A program made the position numbers and the translations under genes. Below are positions 42,078 to 52,105 of a DNA stretch of 64,000 nucleotides, one piece after another; position 1 is the first letter of the stretch, and every line of letters begins with the position of its first letter. The stretch is taken from contig NZ_CABVHY010000001.1 of the NCBI RefSeq assembly GCF_902497875.1, positions 1 through 64,000 of the forward strand. The letters are read 5' to 3'. This DNA is from Pseudomonas fluorescens (GTDB lineage Bacteria; Pseudomonadota; Gammaproteobacteria; Pseudomonadales; Pseudomonadaceae). The notes beneath the pieces are model-generated. The model saw only the letters and a program-made list of their open reading frames with translations, was not told the origin of the DNA and did not search any database.

Positions 42078-42991
42078 GCGCGGGCTCCCCGGCGAAGGGT
42101 GTTGGCGGTCTTGCGGCTGTAGAGGGCGTAGAACACCAGTGACACCAGCAAAATTCCCAGCAACAGGAACGACAGCGAACTGCCCAGCGGCCAGTTGCGC
42201 GCGGTGCCGAACTGCTGCTGGATCAGGTTGCCGATCATCAGGGTCTTGCCACCGCCGAGAATCGCCGGGGTGATAAAGGCTCCCAGACTGGGAACGAACA
42301 CCAGCAGCGCACCGGCGATCACCCCCGGCATCGACAACGGCAGGATCACCCGACGCAGCGCGTGCCAGCGGTTGGCGCCGAGGTCGTAGGCGGCTTCCAC
42401 CAGGCGCCAGTCGAGTTTTTCCAGGGTCGAATAGATCGGCAGGATCATGAAGGGCAGGAAGCTGTAGACCAGCCCGACGCTGACCGCGAAGTCGTTGTAG
42501 AGCAGGGTGATGCCGCCCGCTTGCGGGAACAGCGCGTTGAGGCCTTGCGCGACCCAGCCGTGTTCACGGAGGATGATCAGCCAGGCGTAATTGCGGATCA
42601 GCAGGTTGGTCCAGAACGGGATGGTGATCAGCAACACCATCAGATTGCGCTGCCGTGGCGCCAGGCTGGTCATCCACAACGCCACCGGAAAGCCGAACAC
42701 AAAACACAACAGGGTGGTGCCACCGGCCTGTCCGATCGAACGCAACAAGGCCTGAGCGTAGACCCAGTTGAGTTCGAGTTCGCCGTCGAAACCCTCCTGG
42801 AAGAACAACTGCACGTAGCTGTGCAATTGCCAGTCGGCCTGCCAGTCGACGCCGCCATAGAGGTTGCGCGGCAACAGGCTGATGTAACCCATGATGCCCA
42901 GTGGAATGGCGATCAATGCCAGCAGTGTGAGCACGACCGGGCTCAGCAACAGCAGGCGGTTCAAGGCGGGAGAAGTGCTGCTGACGCTCAT
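42074..42991 (-). CDS. ABC transporter permease (PotB-like)
   Basis: A 305-residue permease with six helices. The EAA loop is LDWRLVEAAYDLGANRWHALRRVILPLSMPG. The start codon lies one base after the ATPase gene stop. It forms the import channel with the PotC-like subunit. Confidence 0.9.
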   Translation of the reverse strand: MSVSSTSPALNRLLLLSPVVLTLLALIAIPLGIMGYISLLPRNLYGGVDWQADWQLHSYVQLFFQEGFDGELELNWVYAQALLRSIGQAGGTTLLCFVFGFPVALWMTSLAPRQRNLMVLLITIPFWTNLLIRNYAWLIILREHGWVAQGLNALFPQAGGITLLYNDFAVSVGLVYSFLPFMILPIYSTLEKLDWRLVEAAYDLGANRWHALRRVILPLSMPGVIAGALLVFVPSLGAFITPAILGGGKTLMIGNLIQQQFGTARNWPLGSSLSFLLLGILLVSLVFYALYSRKTANTLRRGARA

Positions 42992-42992
42992 A

Positions 42993-44081
42993 TCAGGCCT
43001 CCATCAGCAGGCAGGCGTGGGGCGGCAGATGCACGGCAACGCCGTCACCCACGGCGCGAGCGTCGTTGAGGCCTTCGTTGCTTTCGCGCAGCATGACCTT
43101 CACGTCATTGTTCAGCCGACACTGGTACAGCGTCGCGGTGCCGACATACAGCACCGTCTCGATGATCCCGCGCAAGTGATGGGGTTGCGATGGGTCGACC
43201 AGTTGCGAACGCTCCGGGCGGAAGGCCAGTTGCACGTTATCGCTGGCGAAACGACTGGCCGAGTTGCAGGGGATCTCTACCGGCATGCCGGTCGGCAGGA
43301 ACAGCCCTTCGTTCTGCTGGCCACGCTTGAGACGGCCGGGAAGGAAGTTGATGTCGCCGATGAACTGCGCGACAAACTGATGTTGCGGGCGCTCGTAGAT
43401 ATCGTTCGGGGTACCGATCTGCAAAATCTTCCCGGCCGACATCACGGCGATGCGGTCGGACAGGGTCAGGGCTTCTTCCTGATCGTGGGTGACGAAGATG
43501 AAGGTGATGCCGGCTTCCTTTTGCACGCGCTTGAGCTCGACCTGCATTTCCTTGCGCAGCTTGAGGTCCAGCGCCGACAACGGCTCGTCCAGCAACAACA
43601 CCTTGGGTTTGGGGGCCAGGGCGCGGGCCAGGGCCACGCGTTGCTGTTGACCGCCGGACAGTTCGGCCGGCTTGCGCTGCGCCAGGTGCTCCATTTGCAC
43701 CAGCGCGAGCATTTCCTTGACCCTGGCCGCGATGGCACTTCGTTCAAGATTCAGCATATCGAGGCCGAAGGCGATATTCTGCGCGACACTCATGTGCGGA
43801 AACAGCGCGTAGCTCTGAAACACCGTATTGACCCGGCGCTTGAACGGCGGCAGGTCATTGACCCGCTGCCCGCCGATGTGGATCTCGCCGCTGCTGACCT
43901 GTTCAAAGCCGGCGATGGTGCGCAGCAAGGTGGTCTTGCCGCAGCCGGAGGGGCCGAGGAGCGTGAAGAATTCGTTGTGAGCGATGTTTACCGAGACGTT
44001 ATCCAGTGCTGGCGCCACGCCGGGGTCGTCGGTGTAGTGCTTGGAAACGCTCAGCACTTCAATTGAGGCCTTGTGTTCCAT
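42993..44081 (-). CDS. ABC transporter ATP-binding protein (PotA-like)
   Basis: A 362-residue ATPase. Walker A is LLGPSGCGKTT, the signature is LSGGQQQRVALARAL, Walker B is VLLLDEPLSALD, and the switch His is in IFVTHDQEEAL. The C-terminal third is the TOBE regulatory domain of polyamine and iron importers. It is the first gene of the minus-strand operon. The promoter lies in the 142-base gap shared with the divergent GntR gene, which carries two operator-like sites. Confidence 0.92.
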   Translation of the reverse strand: MEHKASIEVLSVSKHYTDDPGVAPALDNVSVNIAHNEFFTLLGPSGCGKTTLLRTIAGFEQVSSGEIHIGGQRVNDLPPFKRRVNTVFQSYALFPHMSVAQNIAFGLDMLNLERSAIAARVKEMLALVQMEHLAQRKPAELSGGQQQRVALARALAPKPKVLLLDEPLSALDLKLRKEMQVELKRVQKEAGITFIFVTHDQEEALTLSDRIAVMSAGKILQIGTPNDIYERPQHQFVAQFIGDINFLPGRLKRGQQNEGLFLPTGMPVEIPCNSASRFASDNVQLAFRPERSQLVDPSQPHHLRGIIETVLYVGTATLYQCRLNNDVKVMLRESNEGLNDARAVGDGVAVHLPPHACLLMEA

Positions 44082-44101
44082 AATGGTGCATTCCTCTTAT
44101 T

Positions 44102-44126
44102 ATTGTATGCAAAAATTGGATGCAAT
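44102..44126. promoter_or_regulatory. Tandem operator-like sites for the divergent GntR regulator
   Basis: ATTGTATGCAAA (44102-44113) and ATTGGATGCAAT (44115-44126) are near-palindromes spaced 13 bases apart. Both are close to the ATTGTATACAAT type bound by FCD-class GntR proteins. They sit about 20 bases upstream of the ATPase start. Confidence 0.65.
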
Positions 44127-44223
44127 CTAGAAATACCCCGTTTAATCTGCCTGTGCAACCCCCATTTTTTGTTTGGCTACTCACCGCCATGGGCCGGTTG
44201 TTTATTGATAAAGGAGTGTTTGC

Positions 44224-44913
44224 ATGGCTGAGAAAAAGCTGGAAACCACGGTGGATCGTGTCTACCAAGGGGTTTACGAGGCGATCAGCAAACGCACGCT
44301 GCGTCCAGGCATGAAGCTTGGGGAGGCGTCGCTGGCCGAGCTTTTTAATGTCAGCCGGACGTCGGTTCGGGCCGCGCTCAAGCAGCTCGAGGCCGATGGA
44401 CTGGTGTCGACCGAGCCGAATAAAGGCGCCTCGGTGTCATTGCCCAGTGATGAGGAGATCCGTTCGTTGTTCGAAACCCGTCGCTTGATCGAGATCGGCA
44501 TCGTCAGCGAACTCTGCCGGCGCCGGGACACGGCCGCCACGCAGGACTTGCGCGATCACCTGCTGCTGGAGGATGAAGCGGCGAAAAGCGGTGATCACGA
44601 GCGGCTGATTCATCTGCTCGGCGAGTTCCATATCAAGCTCGCGCAAACCCTGAACAATCCGGTGTTGCTCGACTGGTTCCGCAAGCTGATCTCGCGGGCC
44701 TCGCTGTATGCCGCGGCCCTGGATGATGACAGTCACGAAGCCTGTCGCGACGACGAACACCTGCGGTTGATCGAGTACATCGAAGCCGGCAACCAGAGCG
44801 CGGCCATCGAGTTGACCTGCATGCACCTGAACGGCATCGAGAAGGCGATTCTCGATGTAGCGGCGACCCTGAAGTCCGAGTACCACCCGCTCAAGCATCT
44901 GATTGAGGTGTGA
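44224..44913 (+). CDS. GntR/FCD family transcriptional regulator
   Basis: A 229-residue protein starting MAEKKLETTVDRVYQGVYEAISKRTLRPGMKLGE. Residues 10-75 are the GntR winged helix (LAELFNVSRTSVRAALKQLEADGLVST). Residues 85-220 are the FCD ligand-binding domain with metal-binding His/Asp residues (LGEFHIKLAQ, DEHLRLIEYIEAG). AAGGAG lies 6 bases before the ATG. It is divergent from the polyamine-type ABC operon and probably represses it until the substrate is present. Confidence 0.9.
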   Translation: MAEKKLETTVDRVYQGVYEAISKRTLRPGMKLGEASLAELFNVSRTSVRAALKQLEADGLVSTEPNKGASVSLPSDEEIRSLFETRRLIEIGIVSELCRRRDTAATQDLRDHLLLEDEAAKSGDHERLIHLLGEFHIKLAQTLNNPVLLDWFRKLISRASLYAAALDDDSHEACRDDEHLRLIEYIEAGNQSAAIELTCMHLNGIEKAILDVAATLKSEYHPLKHLIEV

Positions 44914-45046
44914 TACTCGTCTCTGCTGTTATTACCCCCGTCGATGCGCTATAGACAATGAAACGATCTTCATTGGGCATGCTCCAACGAAGTGGCACGA
45001 AGGGGGTTCAACCGGCGTGCGACCCTTTCCAGGATAGAGTCAGCCG

Positions 45047-47158
45047 ATGCAGTTTTTATCTGAAAGCCACGGGTGCCAGGGCTGGAGCGGTGAAATGGCC
45101 GGGCGCATTCGTGCGTTCGACTGGTCCCTGACAGAGCTGGGCCCCATCGAAACCTGGTCGACCAGCCTGCGCAGTACCGTGCAGTTGCTGCTCGCCTCGC
45201 CGGTGCCACTGGTGGTGCTCTGGGGCAAACCTGGCTACATGATTTATAACGACGCCTATTCGCTGTTCGCCGGTGGGCGCCATCCGTATCTGCTGGGCTC
45301 GCCGGTTGAACTGGGCTGGCCGGAAATTGCCGAGTTCAACCGCACGGTGGTGGACACCTGCCTGGCCGGCGGTACCTTGTCGTTTCATAACAAAGAGTTG
45401 GTGTTGTTGCGTAATGGCCAGCCGGAAAGTGTCTGGATGGATTTGTATTACAGCCCGGTGGCCGGTGACGACCAGCTTCCGGCGGGGGTCATGGCGATCG
45501 TTGTCGAAACCACCGCCCATATCATCTCGGAGCGCCGTCGACAGGACGCCGAGCGGGCCTGGCGCGCCGCCAACGAACGGGTACAGCTGGCGCTTAATGC
45601 CGGTGCCTTGCTCGGTTCCTTTGTCATGGACATCAAGGCCAATCTGCTGTCCGGGGACGAGCGTTTTGCGCGGACTTTTTCCTATCCGCTCGAGCAGCCG
45701 CTGGACCAGCTGGCGCCTGATTTCGCCAGGGGCAGGATTCACCCCGATGACGTGGAGGAGGTCAATCAACTGTTTGCGCATTCGGTGCAACATGGCGGTG
45801 CCTTTAACGCCGAGTACCGCGTTCGGTGCCCTGACGACAGCTACCGCTGGGTGCTGGCCAGCGGTTGTTGCGAGTACGACGAGCAGGGCGAGGCCTTTCG
45901 CTTTCCCGGCGTACTGATCGACATCCACGAACGAAAAATCGCCGAGGCTTCGCTACTCAAACTTACCCGCAACCTCGAGCAGCGGGTCGCTGATGAAGTG
46001 CAGGCACGCATAGCGGCCGAAGAGCAATTGCGTCAGTCACAGAAGCTGGAAGCCATTGGCGGATTGACCGGTGGCGTCGCCCATGACTTCAACAACCTCT
46101 TGCAGGTGATTGCCGGGAACCTGCACCTGCTGGCTCGCCATGAGCCAGACAACCCGAACGTGCAACGCCGGGTCAGTGCGGCGATCGCCGCGGTCGAGCG
46201 CGGTGCCAAGCTGTCATCGCAGCTGCTCGCGTTCGCCCGTCGCCAGCCGTTGTCACCGGCGGTCTACAGTCCTCGGCGAATCTACGAAGGCCTGGGTGAA
46301 CTGTTGCAGCGGGCCCTGGGTGAAACCATTCGGATTGACGTGCAGCTACCGAATGACCCCTGGTGCATTCATGTCGACCGCAACCAGCTGGAAAATGCCG
46401 TACTGAACCTGGCGATCAACGCCCGCGACGCGATGAGGGGCGAGGGGACTATTTGCATCAGCGCAGAGAACATCGCACTGGACCGCAGGTTTTGCGCGGG
46501 CAAGGGCATAACCGAGGGTGATTATGTGCGTTTGTCGGTGACCGATACGGGAGAGGGCATGCCTCCCGAGGTGCTCAAACAGGCTTTCGAACCCTTCTTC
46601 ACCACCAAGGCCGATGGGCACGGCACTGGCCTGGGCTTGAGCATGGTGTTCGGTTTCGTCAAGCAAAGTGGCGGTCATGTGGAGATCGCCAGCCATGCCG
46701 GGCAGGGCACCACGGTGCAGATGTATTTCCCCCGCAGTACGTTGCCGCAAACCCCGGAGTCGCCGATCAATGGCGCTCAACAGCCAGGTGGGCAGGAGAC
46801 CATCCTGGTGGTGGAAGACAACGAGGATGTGCGCGCCGCGGCCGTCGAACTGTTGCAGCAGTCCGGCTACAACGTGCTGACTGCAGCCAACGGCGATAGG
46901 GCGATGGAGATCTTGTTGGAGAATGCCAGGGTGGATCTGATTTTCACCGATGTGGTGATGCCCGGGCTGATCAAAAGCGCCGACCTGGCCGCCTGGGCCA
47001 AGGTGCAATCGCCACCCATTGCGGTGCTGTTCACTTCGGGGCACACCCGCGACATCATCTCGCGCAACCACCAACTCAGTCCCGATACCCACCTGTTGAG
47101 CAAGCCCTACGGGCCGGATGCACTCAGCACTATGGTCAGGACCCTGCTCGGCGCGTGA
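45047..47158 (+). CDS. PAS-containing hybrid sensor histidine kinase
   Basis: A 703-residue soluble kinase with no membrane segments. Two PAS-like sensor domains come first (about residues 15-165 and 180-300; the PAC strand is [31 protein letters not shown]). A coiled coil leads to the H-box [17 protein letters not shown] (phospho-His near residue 346). The ATPase follows ([40 protein letters not shown]). A C-terminal receiver domain ends the protein ([12 protein letters not shown], phospho-Asp in [11 protein letters not shown] near residue 635). No separate output domain is present. The signal is unknown. Confidence 0.92.
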   Translation: MQFLSESHGCQGWSGEMAGRIRAFDWSLTELGPIETWSTSLRSTVQLLLASPVPLVVLWGKPGYMIYNDAYSLFAGGRHPYLLGSPVELGWPEIAEFNRTVVDTCLAGGTLSFHNKELVLLRNGQPESVWMDLYYSPVAGDDQLPAGVMAIVVETTAHIISERRRQDAERAWRAANERVQLALNAGALLGSFVMDIKANLLSGDERFARTFSYPLEQPLDQLAPDFARGRIHPDDVEEVNQLFAHSVQHGGAFNAEYRVRCPDDSYRWVLASGCCEYDEQGEAFRFPGVLIDIHERKIAEASLLKLTRNLEQRVADEVQARIAAEEQLRQSQKLEAIGGLTGGVAHDFNNLLQVIAGNLHLLARHEPDNPNVQRRVSAAIAAVERGAKLSSQLLAFARRQPLSPAVYSPRRIYEGLGELLQRALGETIRIDVQLPNDPWCIHVDRNQLENAVLNLAINARDAMRGEGTICISAENIALDRRFCAGKGITEGDYVRLSVTDTGEGMPPEVLKQAFEPFFTTKADGHGTGLGLSMVFGFVKQSGGHVEIASHAGQGTTVQMYFPRSTLPQTPESPINGAQQPGGQETILVVEDNEDVRAAAVELLQQSGYNVLTAANGDRAMEILLENARVDLIFTDVVMPGLIKSADLAAWAKVQSPPIAVLFTSGHTRDIISRNHQLSPDTHLLSKPYGPDALSTMVRTLLGA

Positions 47159-47216
47159 ACCTTGCCCCGATATGACTTGAGCGACGACTCGGCACTCACC
47201 TACACAAGGCTGGCCC

Positions 47217-49862
47217 ATGACATCACAGCGAAACAACCCTCCAGACCGTCCAGGTTTCGTCAGGGTGCGCGGTGCCCGAGAGCACAACCTGCAGAATGTC
47301 GATGTGGACATTCCCCGGGACGCGCTGGTGGTTTTTACCGGGGTCTCCGGCTCGGGCAAATCCTCGCTGGCGTTCTCGACCTTGTATGCCGAAGCGCAAC
47401 GACGCTACTTCGAATCCGTGGCGCCTTATGCGCGGCGCCTGATCGACCAGGTGGGCGTGCCGGATGTGGACTCCATCGAAGGCCTGCCGCCTGCGGTGGC
47501 CCTGCAACAGCAACGCGGCACGCCCAGCACGCGTTCTTCGGTAGGCAGCGTCACTACCTTGTCGAGCTTGATTCGCATGCTCTATTCCCGGGCCGGCAGC
47601 TATCCGCCGGGGCAGCCGATGCTCTATGCCGAGGACTTCTCACCGAATACGCCCCAAGGTGCTTGCCCTGAGTGTCATGGCCTGGGCCGGGTCTACGAAG
47701 TCAGCGAGACGACGATGGTCCCGGATCCTTCGCTGACCATCCGCGAGCGTGCGGTGGCGTCCTGGCCGACGGCGTGGCAGGGGCAAAACCTGCGGGACAT
47801 TCTGGTGACCCTCGGTTATGACGTCGACGTGCCCTGGCGCGACCTGCCAAAAAAGCAGCGCGACTGGATCCTCTTCACTGATGAGCAACCGACGGTTCCG
47901 GTGTACGCCGGGTTCACCCCGGCGCAAACCCGGCAAGCCCTCAAGCGCAAACTCGAACCCAGCTATCAGGGCACTTTCACGGGTGCGCGGCGCTATGTCT
48001 TGCACACCTTCACCCACTCGCAAAGCGCCCTGATGAAAAAGCGCGTGGCGCAATTCATGCTTGGCAGCCCATGCCCGTTGTGTGACGGCAAGCGTCTCAA
48101 GCGCGAAGCGCTGTCAGTGACCTTCGCCGGTCTGGATATCGGCGAACTGTCGCAAATGCCCTTGCTGCAAGTGGTCGAGGTATTGAAACCGGTCGCCGCC
48201 CAGAGCTTCCTTGAACACGCCGATGCTGGCGGCGAAGTGCTGAGCCACAGCCAGACCCGCGAAGCGCGCGAGGCGCGGGTAGCCCATGGCGGCATGGCCC
48301 ATGCGGCTGCACCGGATGTCCGGCACACGCCCAATCTGTCACTGGAAAAGCGTCTGGCCGCGCAACGCATCGCCCAGGACCTGCTGGAGCGGGTCAGCAC
48401 CCTGACCGATCTTGGGTTGGGCTACCTGGCACTGGAGCGCAGCACGCCGACCCTGTCATCCGGCGAGTTGCAGCGCCTGCGCCTGGCCACTCAACTGGGC
48501 TCGCAATTGTTTGGGGTGATCTACGTACTGGACGAACCCTCGGCCGGATTGCATCCGGCAGATGGTGAAGCGCTGTTCGAAGCCTTGCAGCGCCTCAAGG
48601 CGGCGGGGAATTCGTTGTTCGTGGTCGAGCACGACCTGGAAACCATGCGCCGCGCCGACTGGCTGATCGATGTCGGCCCGGCCGCTGGCGAGCATGGTGG
48701 CCACGTGCTGTACAGCGGACCGCCGGCCGGTCTGGCGCAGGTTGCAGCGTCGCAGACCCGCGCTTACCTGTTCGCTGAGCAACGGACCGCGAAACGCAGC
48801 GTTCGTCAGGCCAGCGATTGGCTGCGCCTCGAAGGCGTCAGCCGCAACAACCTGAACAATCTCAGCGTCGAGTTTCCTCTGGGCTGTTTTACCGCGGTGA
48901 CCGGCGTCTCCGGGTCCGGCAAGTCGAGCCTGGTCAGCCAGGCCTTGCTGGAATTGGTCGGCACCCATCTTGGGCGGGCGCAGAACAATGCCGAGCCGCA
49001 GGAACTGAGCCTGGAGGATGAGACGCCGCAAGCCAGTGGCGGACAGGTGACTGCCGGTCTCGAATCGATAAAGCGCCTGGTGCAGGTCGACCAGAAACCC
49101 ATTGGCCGTACGCCTCGTTCAAACCTGGCGACGTACACCGGTCTGTTCGACCACGTGCGCAAGCTGTTCGCCGCAACACCCGAGGCGCGCAAGCAACAGT
49201 ATGACGCCGGCCAGTTTTCCTTCAACGTCGCCAAGGGCCGCTGCGCGACCTGCGAGGGCGAAGGCTTTGTCAGCGTTGAATTGCTGTTCATGCCCAGCGT
49301 TTATGCGCCGTGCCCGACCTGTCACGGAGCGCGCTACAACCCGCAAACCCTGGCCATCACCTGGCAGGGTCTGAACATCGCCGAGGTGCTGCAGCTCACT
49401 GTGGAGCAGGCGGTCGAAGTGTTCGCCGAGCAACCCGGGGTGCGCCGCTCCCTGGAGGTGTTGCGTGATATCGGTCTGGGTTATCTGCGTCTCGGCCAGC
49501 CTGCCACCGAACTCTCGGGTGGCGAAGCACAACGGATCAAACTGGCCACTGAACTGCAACGCAGTCAGCGCGGCGCGACCCTCTATGTGCTGGATGAGCC
49601 AACCACCGGCCTGCACCCGCGTGACGTCGACCGCTTGCTTGAGCAACTGAACAATCTGGTAGACGCCGGGCACTCGGTGATCGTTGTCGAGCATGAAATG
49701 CGTGTTGTCGCGCAAAGTGACTGGCTGATCGACATCGGTCCCGGCGCCGGGGATCAGGGCGGAACAGTGGTTGCCTGTGGTGCACCGCACACAGTCGCGA
49801 AAAACCAGAAAAGTCGTACCGCGCCCTTTCTGGCCAGGGTCCTGGCTCAAGCAACCGCTTGA
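47217..49862 (+). CDS. uvrA2: UvrA2-like ABC ATPase (UvrA paralogue without UvrB-binding domain)
   Basis: An 881-residue protein with two ABC halves. Each has a Walker A ([10 protein letters not shown], near residues 42 and 562) and a signature ([22 protein letters not shown]). Zinc-binding pairs are present (CPECHG...CPLCDG and CATCEG...CPTCHG). Between MLYSRAG and [13 protein letters not shown] the roughly 115-residue UvrB-binding domain of UvrA is missing, which is the mark of UvrA2. The length is about 60 residues below UvrA. UvrA2 proteins are linked to tolerance of DNA-damaging drugs, but do not recruit UvrB in the normal way. It lies 58 bases after the hybrid kinase gene. Confidence 0.9.
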   Translation: MTSQRNNPPDRPGFVRVRGAREHNLQNVDVDIPRDALVVFTGVSGSGKSSLAFSTLYAEAQRRYFESVAPYARRLIDQVGVPDVDSIEGLPPAVALQQQRGTPSTRSSVGSVTTLSSLIRMLYSRAGSYPPGQPMLYAEDFSPNTPQGACPECHGLGRVYEVSETTMVPDPSLTIRERAVASWPTAWQGQNLRDILVTLGYDVDVPWRDLPKKQRDWILFTDEQPTVPVYAGFTPAQTRQALKRKLEPSYQGTFTGARRYVLHTFTHSQSALMKKRVAQFMLGSPCPLCDGKRLKREALSVTFAGLDIGELSQMPLLQVVEVLKPVAAQSFLEHADAGGEVLSHSQTREAREARVAHGGMAHAAAPDVRHTPNLSLEKRLAAQRIAQDLLERVSTLTDLGLGYLALERSTPTLSSGELQRLRLATQLGSQLFGVIYVLDEPSAGLHPADGEALFEALQRLKAAGNSLFVVEHDLETMRRADWLIDVGPAAGEHGGHVLYSGPPAGLAQVAASQTRAYLFAEQRTAKRSVRQASDWLRLEGVSRNNLNNLSVEFPLGCFTAVTGVSGSGKSSLVSQALLELVGTHLGRAQNNAEPQELSLEDETPQASGGQVTAGLESIKRLVQVDQKPIGRTPRSNLATYTGLFDHVRKLFAATPEARKQQYDAGQFSFNVAKGRCATCEGEGFVSVELLFMPSVYAPCPTCHGARYNPQTLAITWQGLNIAEVLQLTVEQAVEVFAEQPGVRRSLEVLRDIGLGYLRLGQPATELSGGEAQRIKLATELQRSQRGATLYVLDEPTTGLHPRDVDRLLEQLNNLVDAGHSVIVVEHEMRVVAQSDWLIDIGPGAGDQGGTVVACGAPHTVAKNQKSRTAPFLARVLAQATA

Positions 49863-49868
49863 AGGGAA

Positions 49869-49893
49869 GGACCGCGGAGGTTGGCCGCGGTCC
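49869..49893 (+). terminator. GC-rich hairpin after uvrA2
   Basis: GGACCGCGG (49869-49877) and CCGCGGTCC (49885-49893) form a perfect 9-bp stem with a 7-base loop. There is no T run, so it may act as an mRNA-stabilising or pausing hairpin. Confidence 0.5.
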
Positions 49894-50075
49894 GGGTACC
49901 CAATCATCCTTCTCTTGTGGACACGCTGGAGTCTTTTCGCCATCTGCAGATTGGGCGACGAACGGTTACCGCTGGTCTGATTGGCGGTCGACAGAAGGGC
50001 ATAGGCAAGGCCATGCTGGTACTTGGTGATTGCGATAAAACGCAGTTGCCTCCGATCAACAAACGGAGGTGTTCC

Positions 50076-50306
50076 ATGCCGGTGAACCATGATCTTTATC
50101 AGGATTTGGGCTGCACGAAGGAAGTCATCCAACAAAAGCGCGCCAACGACCCCCATCTCCACTCCTTGCTCGATCAATACTCAAGCATCGATGCCGAAGT
50201 GCTGAAGGCCGAGGCTGCGGCAGCCGCTGATGATGAGCTGATGAAGCTCAAGGGGAAACGTGCGATTCTCAAAAGAGATATATTAAATTTGACGAAGCAA
50301 TCCTGA
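50076..50306 (+). CDS. DUF465/YdcH-like small protein
   Basis: A 76-residue protein from ATG 50076 (MPVNHDLYQDLGCTKEVIQQKRANDPHLHSLLDQYSSIDAEVLKAE), with GGAGG 8 bases upstream. The helical pattern with DPHLHSLLDQYSSID and LKGKRAILKRDIL fits the DUF465 (YdcH/SlyX-like) family of short coiled-coil proteins of unknown function. An imperfect hairpin (50323-50354) without T run follows. Confidence 0.78.
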   Translation: MPVNHDLYQDLGCTKEVIQQKRANDPHLHSLLDQYSSIDAEVLKAEAAAAADDELMKLKGKRAILKRDILNLTKQS

Positions 50307-50522
50307 ATCTGTGAAATCCTGAGCGGGGTTGCGCAGATTGTCTGTGCACCCCGCCAGATTGTCCCCCTGTCATTATTTGAATGCTCACGCTGTCAGTTCT
50401 TCCGCCATCCTCTGGGCAGGGTATTTGCGTCGACGGCCGGTGGGCAAATAAATGGAACGGCGATAAATGTCCACTCCTCGAAATATCAGAGTCTGAATTT
50501 CCAGGCTTGAAGCGAGGTGTTT

Positions 50523-50765
50523 ATGAGCGATCCAAGATTTCCCAGCGAAGAACAGGGCGGTTATGACCCCATGCCGACGTCCCCTGACCCATTGGGCCCA
50601 GGACGCACCGCGGTCAAGCCGGAGAAAGAGCGGGGTATTGATGAGCTGCCGGACAACGAAGTCGTGCGGCCATTGGATGAGGACGATGAAACCGGTATGG
50701 ACCCGGAGCGGATACAGGAAGAGACCGATAATGCGGTGCAGGACAAGCCGATGGATCCGCGTTGA
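50523..50765 (+). CDS. Small acidic protein of unknown function
   Basis: An 80-residue protein from ATG 50523 (MSDPRFPSEEQGGYDPMPTSPDP) with GAGG 6 bases upstream. It is rich in Asp, Glu and Pro (ELPDNEVVRPLDEDDETGMDPERIQEETD) and probably disordered. It has no membrane segment or cysteine. Composition and ribosome site favour a real gene. No function can be assigned. Confidence 0.6.
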   Translation: MSDPRFPSEEQGGYDPMPTSPDPLGPGRTAVKPEKERGIDELPDNEVVRPLDEDDETGMDPERIQEETDNAVQDKPMDPR

Positions 50766-50860
50766 GCCCTGCGAGTTGTCCAGTTGCTATGTTCATATAC
50801 CCAACTTTCTCCCCAAGGGGCATGGGTATCTACACATCTCACGGCTAGAACTCCTGTAGC

Positions 50861-50996
50861 AGCTGTCGAGTAGAACGAGGCAGCGTCCGAGGACGGAGTC
50901 CTCGTAAAAGCTGTGCTCGCGGTTTATCTGAAACACTGAAGTGCAGGGTCTTACGGCTGCTTCGCAGCCGGACGCGCCTCGTTCTACTCGACAGCT
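50861..50996. repeat. REPIN-like inverted repeat, 136 bp, forming the 3' end of the lactonase gene
   Basis: AGCTGTCGAGTAGAACGAGG and CCTCGTTCTACTCGACAGCT are inverted ends. The core CGGCTGCTTCGCAGCCG resembles the core of the 133-bp elements. The right arm contains the stop and last codons of the minus-strand gene that ends at 50984. Confidence 0.82.
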
Positions 50997-52105
50997 GATA
51001 CGCCCTGCATTGCCTGACTCAACGGCAGTCTTGCCATATTGCTCGCCTTGAGCGATCCCAGATACAGCCAGTCACCGTACTCGCGTACCGTGGTAATCGG
51101 CGAGTAATTGCCGCTGCTGTTGTCCTGCAGGTTGGCAACCACCTTGCCTTCAGTGTCCAGTCCCAGGGCGAACGCGCGTTTCTCGATGGGTTTGGGCAGG
51201 ACCATCAGCGCCCGGACCAGCATTTTGCGCAGATAAGGGTAACCGGCGGTGCCGTCGAGCAGTGGACTGCGCGGGGCATAGAGCGCGACCCAGAAACGGT
51301 CGCTGCCATTGAAACTCAGGTTGTCGGGCAGGCCCGGCAGATTGTCGATAAACACGTCATGGGTACCGGCCCTGGCGCCGGTCAGCCAGTAACGGCTGAT
51401 GCGATAGGCGCCGGTTTCATTGACCAGCACAAAGGCTTCGTTCGGCCCCAGTGCCACGCCATTGGCGAACTCCAGCCGGTCCAGCAGCAGCTCGGTCTTG
51501 CCGGTCTGGAAGTCGTAGCGCAGCAGTCGCCCGTCACCGCCGTGTTCGATAATGGCCTCACCATCCTTGCCATAACCCCAGCGGCTCGAGGCATCGCTGA
51601 AATAGGCATAACGACCGGTTGTATCGACCGCGACATCATCGGTGAAACCAAAGGGCAGACCATCGGCTTCGACGGTCAGAACTGCCAGTTGACCCTGAGC
51701 GTCCAGTGCCAGCAAACCCTTGATCCCGTCAGCAATGATCAACCGGCCGTCCGGATGCCGGGCCAGGCCCAACGGCCGGCCGCCAGTATCGGTCAGCACG
51801 TCGAGGATCTTGCCATCAAGGCTGGTGCGGATCACCCGACCGTCGTGCAGGCCACTGATGAGAAAACCCTCCTCCAACAGCAGCGCTTCGGGCCCGGCAA
51901 TATCCGCGGCACCGACTTTTTCCGCTGCCTTGGGCTTTTGGTTTTCGCTGTAGGCGCCGTCACTTAGCGACGGCGCGGTAGCCGGGGTCCAGCTGACCGG
52001 CTGGACCTTGGTCGGCATCAGCAGCAGAAAAGCCGCGATGGCGATCACCAGCACTAGAACCAGGTGGCGAATCTTGACTCGACGGGGGGCGGGGGCATTC
52101 TTCAT
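50984..52105 (-). CDS. Membrane-anchored SMP-30/strictosidine synthase-like beta-propeller
   Basis: A 373-residue protein from ATG 52105 (MKNAPAPRRVKIRHLVLVLVIAIAAFLLLMPT), with one N-terminal membrane anchor (residues 13-34) and a periplasmic propeller. GPEALLLEEGFLISGLHDGRVIR, GRPLGLARHPDGRLIIADGIKGLLALD, FTDDVAVDTTGRYAYFSDASS and FANGVALGPNEAFVLVNETGAYRI are typical of gluconolactonase/ strictosidine synthase-like proteins. The ligands suggest a calcium-dependent lactonase or esterase. The ATG shares one base with the stop of the hydroxylase gene. The last residues (VSAVE) are encoded in a REPIN arm. Confidence 0.82.
   Translation of the reverse strand: MKNAPAPRRVKIRHLVLVLVIAIAAFLLLMPTKVQPVSWTPATAPSLSDGAYSENQKPKAAEKVGAADIAGPEALLLEEGFLISGLHDGRVIRTSLDGKILDVLTDTGGRPLGLARHPDGRLIIADGIKGLLALDAQGQLAVLTVEADGLPFGFTDDVAVDTTGRYAYFSDASSRWGYGKDGEAIIEHGGDGRLLRYDFQTGKTELLLDRLEFANGVALGPNEAFVLVNETGAYRISRYWLTGARAGTHDVFIDNLPGLPDNLSFNGSDRFWVALYAPRSPLLDGTAGYPYLRKMLVRALMVLPKPIEKRAFALGLDTEGKVVANLQDNSSGNYSPITTVREYGDWLYLGSLKASNMARLPLSQAMQGVSAVE

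Noticed and set aside
47162..47671. 169-codon plus-strand frame overlapping the uvrA2 start
   Set aside because: It overlaps the first Walker motif of uvrA2 in another frame and has no ribosome site or recognisable domain.
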